From a virus: 22,338 bases of DNA. Location of the stretch: positions 1 to 22,338 of IMG/VR virus record IMGVR_UViG_3300005663_000211. One strand, given 5' to 3'. Position 1 is the first letter of the stretch. Each line of letters begins with the position of its first letter. A model generated the notes under the pieces. That model searched no databases. It was not told the origin of the DNA and saw only the letters and a program-made list of their open reading frames with translations. The position numbers and the translations under genes are program-made. Of the stretch, positions 19,896 to 22,338 are shown piece by piece.

Positions 19896-20110
19896 TCTTC
19901 CTCTTTTGCTTTGGCAAGGGAAGTATTAAGCAAACAATTTATCATACCCACCGCCCTAAACGACACAAACGTCATCTTGTGATTAACAAATTCACAGCCA
20001 TCCCAACCCCCACTAAACCGCTCAACAGCTTGCCCTAACCGAAATATGTCCCAGTCGCTTTCTGGTATATATTTTATGTTGCCCTTTTTTTTGTCAAACT
20101 CAACCTTCAT
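19874..20110 (-). CDS. Hypothetical protein between TerS and TerL (78 aa)
   Basis: A 78-aa protein starting at ATG 20108-20110 behind an ideal TAAGGAG. It contains ESDWDIFRLGQAVERFSGGW and HKMTFVSFRAVGMINCLL, and is soluble by pattern. No recognised family. It overlaps the TerL start by 22 bases and follows a small membrane protein, so it belongs to the packaging transcription unit. The strong ribosome site supports it being real. Confidence 0.68.
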   Translation of the reverse strand: MKVEFDKKKGNIKYIPESDWDIFRLGQAVERFSGGWDGCEFVNHKMTFVSFRAVGMINCLLNTSLAKAKEEECQTPSK

Positions 20111-20121
20111 TCTCTATCTCC

Positions 20122-20313
20122 TTAACTAAATAAAAGCAATCCGCCAACGAATATCGTTACTATGCCAACTATAAAGCCGATACAAGTAAAGCATTCGATT
20201 AAACCTATAACACACAGGACAAGACCTAACGCCTTGCGGGTAGGTTTGCAGGCCATAGCCAATATTAGCAGGATAACGCTGACAAAAAGTAAAAAGATTA
20301 AATTATCAAACAT
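20122..20313 (-). CDS. Small membrane protein with two hydrophobic segments (63 aa)
   Basis: A 63-aa protein whose start (ATG 20311-20313) overlaps the TerS stop by 8 bases. Two transmembrane segments are visible: LIFLLFVSVILLILAMAC (5-22) and, after a short basic loop CKPTRKAL, LVLCVIGLIECFTCIGFIVG with a further hydrophobic end. A positively charged loop between spans indicates an N-out/C-out or hairpin topology. Two-span proteins of this size may be pinholin-like or superinfection proteins, but the sequence gives no family. Confidence 0.65.
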   Translation of the reverse strand: MFDNLIFLLFVSVILLILAMACKPTRKALGLVLCVIGLIECFTCIGFIVGIVTIFVGGLLLFS

Positions 20314-20794
20314 TCTCTACAACCTCACTTTCCACCGGCCTGGCCCTCGGCACAGGGTCGCGGTACTCGATTATTAGTTTGTTTTCCGGCCTACTGTCGG
20401 CTTCCCCGGACAATAACTGCTCAAGCCTTATCGCTGCGTCCTGGGCCTTTATGAGCGTGCCTAAATCCTTCGCTGAATCAGCCTTCAGTACTTGGTCTTT
20501 GACTTTCTTCGCTACTAAGGCCAACGCTCCACGTATCAGGCTGAGGCTTTCCTGTACTTCTTTGTGGTAATCGGATTTGGTCTTGAGGATTGTTTTGTCG
20601 GTTTTGGCTTGCAGCTTCAAAGCGTTTTTTTTGTCTCGTTCAGCAATGCGGCTACGCCACTTAAACCGCGTCGACCACCGCTTAGCCGTCGCCTCCGCCA
20701 CTCCAGCCTTTTGTGATACCAGAAGTAGCCTTCGAGTATCACCTAATGAATAGTAGTAATCGAACGCCTCCTGATGCCTTAAAGTTTCTTTCAT
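20306..20794 (-). CDS. Terminase small subunit-like protein (TerS)
   Basis: A 162-aa protein with an N-terminal helix-turn-helix: FDYYYSLGDTRRLLLVSQKA, then GVAEATAKRWSTRFKWRSRI, whose W...F.WR.R ending is typical of phage small terminase DNA-binding domains. A long helical region follows (about 60-130), as in TerS oligomerisation domains, and the C-terminus is basic and Pro-rich (YRDPVPRARPVE). It lies three genes before TerL. It would recognise packaging sites on phage DNA and recruit TerL. ATG 20792-20794 with AGAAGGAG. The role is assigned from HTH plus position. Confidence 0.75.
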   Translation of the reverse strand: MKETLRHQEAFDYYYSLGDTRRLLLVSQKAGVAEATAKRWSTRFKWRSRIAERDKKNALKLQAKTDKTILKTKSDYHKEVQESLSLIRGALALVAKKVKDQVLKADSAKDLGTLIKAQDAAIRLEQLLSGEADSRPENKLIIEYRDPVPRARPVESEVVENV

Positions 20795-20809
20795 TTACTC
20801 CTTCTGTCA

Positions 20810-21013
20810 TTACTCAAACACCTCTTGCATCTTAGCTATATCCACTTCTTGGAACAGTTTCAGTCCTTCTATGGCGTTTTCCTTGACTATTGCTTGCTTA
20901 GAGGATTTACTCGCGATATTCTGTTCTGGCTCGATCTTCTTTATATGCCCACTTACCTGATGTAATAGCCCTTGAATCATATTTACGTGGTATATGTTGG
21001 TGTTATTTTCCAT
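20810..21013 (-). CDS. Hypothetical helical protein (67 aa)
   Basis: The frame from ATG 21011-21013 encodes MENNTNIYHVNMIQGLLHQV, then a polar, helical remainder ending DIAKMQEVFE. It overlaps the end of the holin-like gene by 11 bases. A longer version starting with GTG at 21034 is possible; neither start has an ideal ribosome site, so translational coupling is likely. No membrane segment. Unknown function; next to the lysis-type genes and TerS. Confidence 0.6.
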   Translation of the reverse strand: MENNTNIYHVNMIQGLLHQVSGHIKKIEPEQNIASKSSKQAIVKENAIEGLKLFQEVDIAKMQEVFE

Positions 21014-21254
21014 TGTTCGCAATTGCCTTAACACTTGAATACGCTCCAGACGCCATTAGGCCCATTACTATCGCAGGCATTATCTGTAAGCTCTGTGTCT
21101 GTGCATAAACTACGCCAACACTTGTCGCTATAGCCAAGAACGGCATGAACTCCTTGATTCTTTCTATTATCGGTACTCGCTTAAGCACTTCAAGTAAAGC
21201 GGCCACTAACGGTACTAACATTAATAACTCAGGTGATAATTCTATATTCTGCAT
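21003..21254 (-). CDS. Holin-like membrane protein (83 aa)
   Basis: An 83-aa protein with hydrophobic segments ELLMLVPLVAALLEVL (8-23), FMPFLAIATSVGVVYA (36-51) and IMPAIVMGLMASGAYSSVK (58-76), split by a basic stretch KRVPIIERIKE. The final GL.A.GAYS..K pattern and the overall size match phage holins of the type that begin with P.V.ALVEVIKR. Holins form the inner-membrane hole at lysis. ATG at 21252-21254 with GAGGT six bases before; the TAATG overlap ties it to the membrane peptide gene upstream. No endolysin is present in the window, so the lysis role is probable, not proven. Confidence 0.68.
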   Translation of the reverse strand: MQNIELSPELLMLVPLVAALLEVLKRVPIIERIKEFMPFLAIATSVGVVYAQTQSLQIMPAIVMGLMASGAYSSVKAIANNGK

Positions 21255-21409
21255 TATTTTACCTCTATTGAAAAAAGATAATCATTTGTTGTGTTGTCCT
21301 GTATCCATTCACTATTCTTTTCTGGCTCATACGCAGTTGCTAATAAATATACGGTAACACCGAACATCCCAATAATTATTACGCCAAACATAGCGAAAAC
21401 GTATACCAT
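21254..21409 (-). CDS. 51-aa single-span membrane peptide
   Basis: ATG at 21407-21409 with AGAGGA upstream, 51 residues, stop TAA at 21254-21256. Both ends use TAATG junctions: its ATG overlaps the lipoprotein stop and its stop overlaps the holin-like start. A single transmembrane segment (VYVFAMFGVIIIGMFGVTVY) is followed by a polar tail EPEKNSEWIQDNTTND. The sandwiched position between a lipoprotein and a holin-like gene suggests a lysis-type accessory membrane protein, such as an Rz-like or antiholin role, which is inference. Confidence 0.68.
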   Translation of the reverse strand: MVYVFAMFGVIIIGMFGVTVYLLATAYEPEKNSEWIQDNTTNDYLFSIEVK

Positions 21410-21672
21410 TATTTTTTCCTCTTTAGATATGAACCGCCTAATATAGTTATAATCGCTCCAGCTAAAATACTACCACCAATCAAAACAGGATTGCCTGTAG
21501 CTGCGCCAATCGTTCCGCCTGTTTTCGCTATGCCCTGGCCTGTCTCAAATATAGCTGTGCCCTTGTTAGGGTCGACAAAGCCCAGCGGATTGTCCTCTGA
21601 TATACTCTGTGAGCTTAATAGTCCACATCCAGCCATAAATAACAACGCTATGCTTACAATCCATTTTCTCAT
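21409..21672 (-). CDS. Small lipoprotein with a C-terminal membrane segment (87 aa)
   Basis: An 87-aa protein with a lipoprotein signal: MRKWIVSIALLFMAGCGLLS, where LFMAGC is the lipobox and Cys16 the lipidated residue. After a polar stretch (SISEDNPLGFVDPNKGTAIF) a glycine-rich hydrophobic segment VLIGGSILAGAIITILGGSY ends in KRKK. It would be an inner-membrane or outer-membrane anchored protein of the lysogen or lysis module. ATG 21670-21672 with AGGAG. A structured leader precedes it. The lipobox means the host uses the bacterial lipoprotein pathway. Confidence 0.72.
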   Translation of the reverse strand: MRKWIVSIALLFMAGCGLLSSQSISEDNPLGFVDPNKGTAIFETGQGIAKTGGTIGAATGNPVLIGGSILAGAIITILGGSYLKRKK

Positions 21673-21711
21673 GTTCTTATTCTCCTGTTGTTCAATGAGC
21701 TAAACTCTATC

Positions 21712-21787
21712 TTCCGATTTTATCGGAAAGTTGATTTTGTCCCAGGGGCGACCTAAGACCTGAATCGTTCCCCTGGATGCGTCAGGT
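21712..21787 (-). promoter_or_regulatory. Structured RNA leader of the lipoprotein/holin-like genes
   Basis: In the minus-strand RNA, CCAGGGG pairs with CCCCTGG (21776-21770 with 21748-21742), extended by CGA/TCG after a 2-base bulge; the loop contains TCAGGT, which is complementary to ACCTGA at 21787-21782 just upstream, giving a possible 6-bp pseudoknot. A second hairpin, TTCCGAT-AAA-ATCGGAA (21728-21712), follows. The structures lie 40-115 bases before the lipoprotein start, in a gene-free 135-base gap. No U-tract follows either hairpin. It may be an RNA regulatory element; no known riboswitch is recognised. Confidence 0.45.
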
Positions 21788-21794
21788 TCGCACT

Positions 21795-21823
21795 TATATA
21801 AGCTAATCTATCCTACCTGTCTC
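21795..21823 (-). promoter_or_regulatory. Weak sigma-70-like promoter candidate before the leader
   Basis: On the minus strand GAGACA (21823-21818) and TATATA (21800-21795) are separated by 17 bases, with four of six -35 matches. The -10 lies within a 10-base palindrome CTTATATAAG. It would start transcription just before the structured leader. The match is moderate and the -35 overlaps the end of the preceding gene. Confidence 0.3.
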
Positions 21824-21984
21824 TCTTTTAACTCCATTCTTGCATTATCTGCAATCATACCTAAATGTTCCAATACATAAGCCATTGCATGATTGCCCTT
21901 ATCTTGTTGTTCTCTTCGTAAATCCCATAAATGTATCTTGAGGTGGGTTAGCTTGTCTTCAACGGTCTCTAAACTATATTGCAT
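21808..21984 (-). CDS. 58-aa hypothetical protein
   Basis: ATG at 21982-21984 with GGGGA five bases upstream; 58 residues, stop TAG at 21808-21810. The sequence MQYSLETVEDKLTHLKIHLW continues with DLRREQQDKGNHAMAYVLEH and is entirely helical and charged, probably a coiled coil. It overlaps the end of the upstream gene by 16 bases. No family is recognised. Good helix-forming content and a ribosome site make it likely to be real. Confidence 0.65.
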   Translation of the reverse strand: MQYSLETVEDKLTHLKIHLWDLRREQQDKGNHAMAYVLEHLGMIADNARMELKERQVG

Positions 21985-22304
21985 CTAATCCCCATTTTTA
22001 GCCACGGGTTTTTCTTGTGTATCATTGCCAACCATCTTTCCCGATTGCCTTTATTTACGCCTTCAGTTATCCACGGATACTTAGGATTATACTTTAAGAC
22101 AACAGGAGGCCTTTTTGCTCTTTGTTCAGCTTTCTTGGCTTGCCTGCGCTCAATATATTCAGTTCTTTCTTCCTCTGTTAAGTTCTTCCACCATTCCTGT
22201 CTTTGGGCTTTAGTCTTCTTCTTCCAATGCCTTATCTTAGGCTCATCATTCTTTGCAGACTTTAAGCCCTTAGGTATATTACAGTCATATAATGAATTAA
22301 TCAT
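21969..22304 (-). CDS. Basic hypothetical protein, perhaps 5'-incomplete (about 111 aa)
   Basis: The frame encodes a basic protein with HWKKKTKAQRQEWWKNLTEE, RRQAKKAEQRAKRPP and KYPWITEGVNKGNRERWLAM; the Trp-rich helical motifs suggest nucleic-acid binding, but no HNH or other catalytic motif is present. ATG at 22302-22304 is the first good start seen, with a poor ribosome site; a TTG at 22316 is possible and the frame remains open to the window edge, so the true start may lie outside. Function unknown. Confidence 0.6.
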   Translation of the reverse strand: MINSLYDCNIPKGLKSAKNDEPKIRHWKKKTKAQRQEWWKNLTEEERTEYIERRQAKKAEQRAKRPPVVLKYNPKYPWITEGVNKGNRERWLAMIHKKNPWLKMGIRCNIV

Positions 22305-22338
22305 AGCTTTAACCAACTTGTTTGTGCAGATTGTAGGA

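Noticed and set aside
1-22338. CRISPR arrays, tRNA genes, integrase or attachment sites
   Set aside because: No regularly spaced repeats, cloverleaf-like segments or recombinase motifs were seen on either strand.

Overview
The window is a compact tailed-phage (or prophage) structural module. Every gene but one lies on the minus strand, so the cassette reads from right to left. Gene order and family signatures (TerS, TerL, HK97-type portal fused to a MuF/SPP1 gp7-like domain, S78 prohead protease, HK97-fold capsid, gp6-like connector, head closure, gp10-like, tail terminator, tail tube) indicate a siphovirus-type virion with a long non-contractile tail. No integrase, tRNA, rRNA or CRISPR is visible. 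Base composition is intermediate. Strong AAGGAG-type ribosome sites, frequent ATGA/TAATG overlaps and a lipobox-bearing lipoprotein fit a bacterial host, but the host phylum cannot be read from this sequence.

Layout, in transcription order. (1) 22304-20810: small hypothetical genes, then a chain of an outer-membrane-type lipoprotein, a 51-aa membrane peptide and a holin-like protein, preceded by a 135-nt leader with two hairpins and a possible pseudoknot. (2) 20794-18618: TerS, a small membrane protein, a hypothetical gene and TerL. (3) 18617-16025: accessory genes, including a class I SAM methyltransferase, a ParB-DNA methyltransferase fusion and an HTH protein. (4) 15971-9917: portal-MuF, several small or zinc-ribbon proteins, the prohead protease and the major capsid protein. 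(5) 9881-3391: an unusual insert between capsid and connector with one structural protein, two pairs of tandem paralogues, an 839-aa fibre-like protein and a SAM-methyltransferase-like protein. (6) 3377-1: connector, head closure, gp10-like, tail terminator and two tandem tail-tube-like genes, the second cut by the window edge.

The main discovery candidate is at 13041-13880. The MuF part of the portal fusion is interrupted, inside its conserved His/Cys motif, by a complete 280-residue intein: Cys1, TxxH block B, terminal His-Asn and Cys+1. Instead of an in-frame endonuclease, the intein carries a 249-aa Vsr/EDxHD-like nuclease gene on the opposite strand, 13128-13877(+), the only plus-strand gene in the window. 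It has its own Shine-Dalgarno site, and its stop codon sits opposite intein residue 2. The two frames are in exact codon register. The nuclease core and HTH lie opposite the intein's splicing-dispensable linker, while only the nuclease C-terminal region lies opposite the N-terminal splicing half. This looks like a self-contained mobile element in which one DNA segment encodes a protein-splicing element on one strand and its probable homing endonuclease on the other.

Secondary points of interest are the fibre/decoration-type gene block next to the capsid gene, a wobble-supported hairpin at 9324-9370, a terminator followed by a -10 box ahead of the fibre gene, the structured leader at 21712-21787, and three SAM-dependent methyltransferase-like genes within one structural module.
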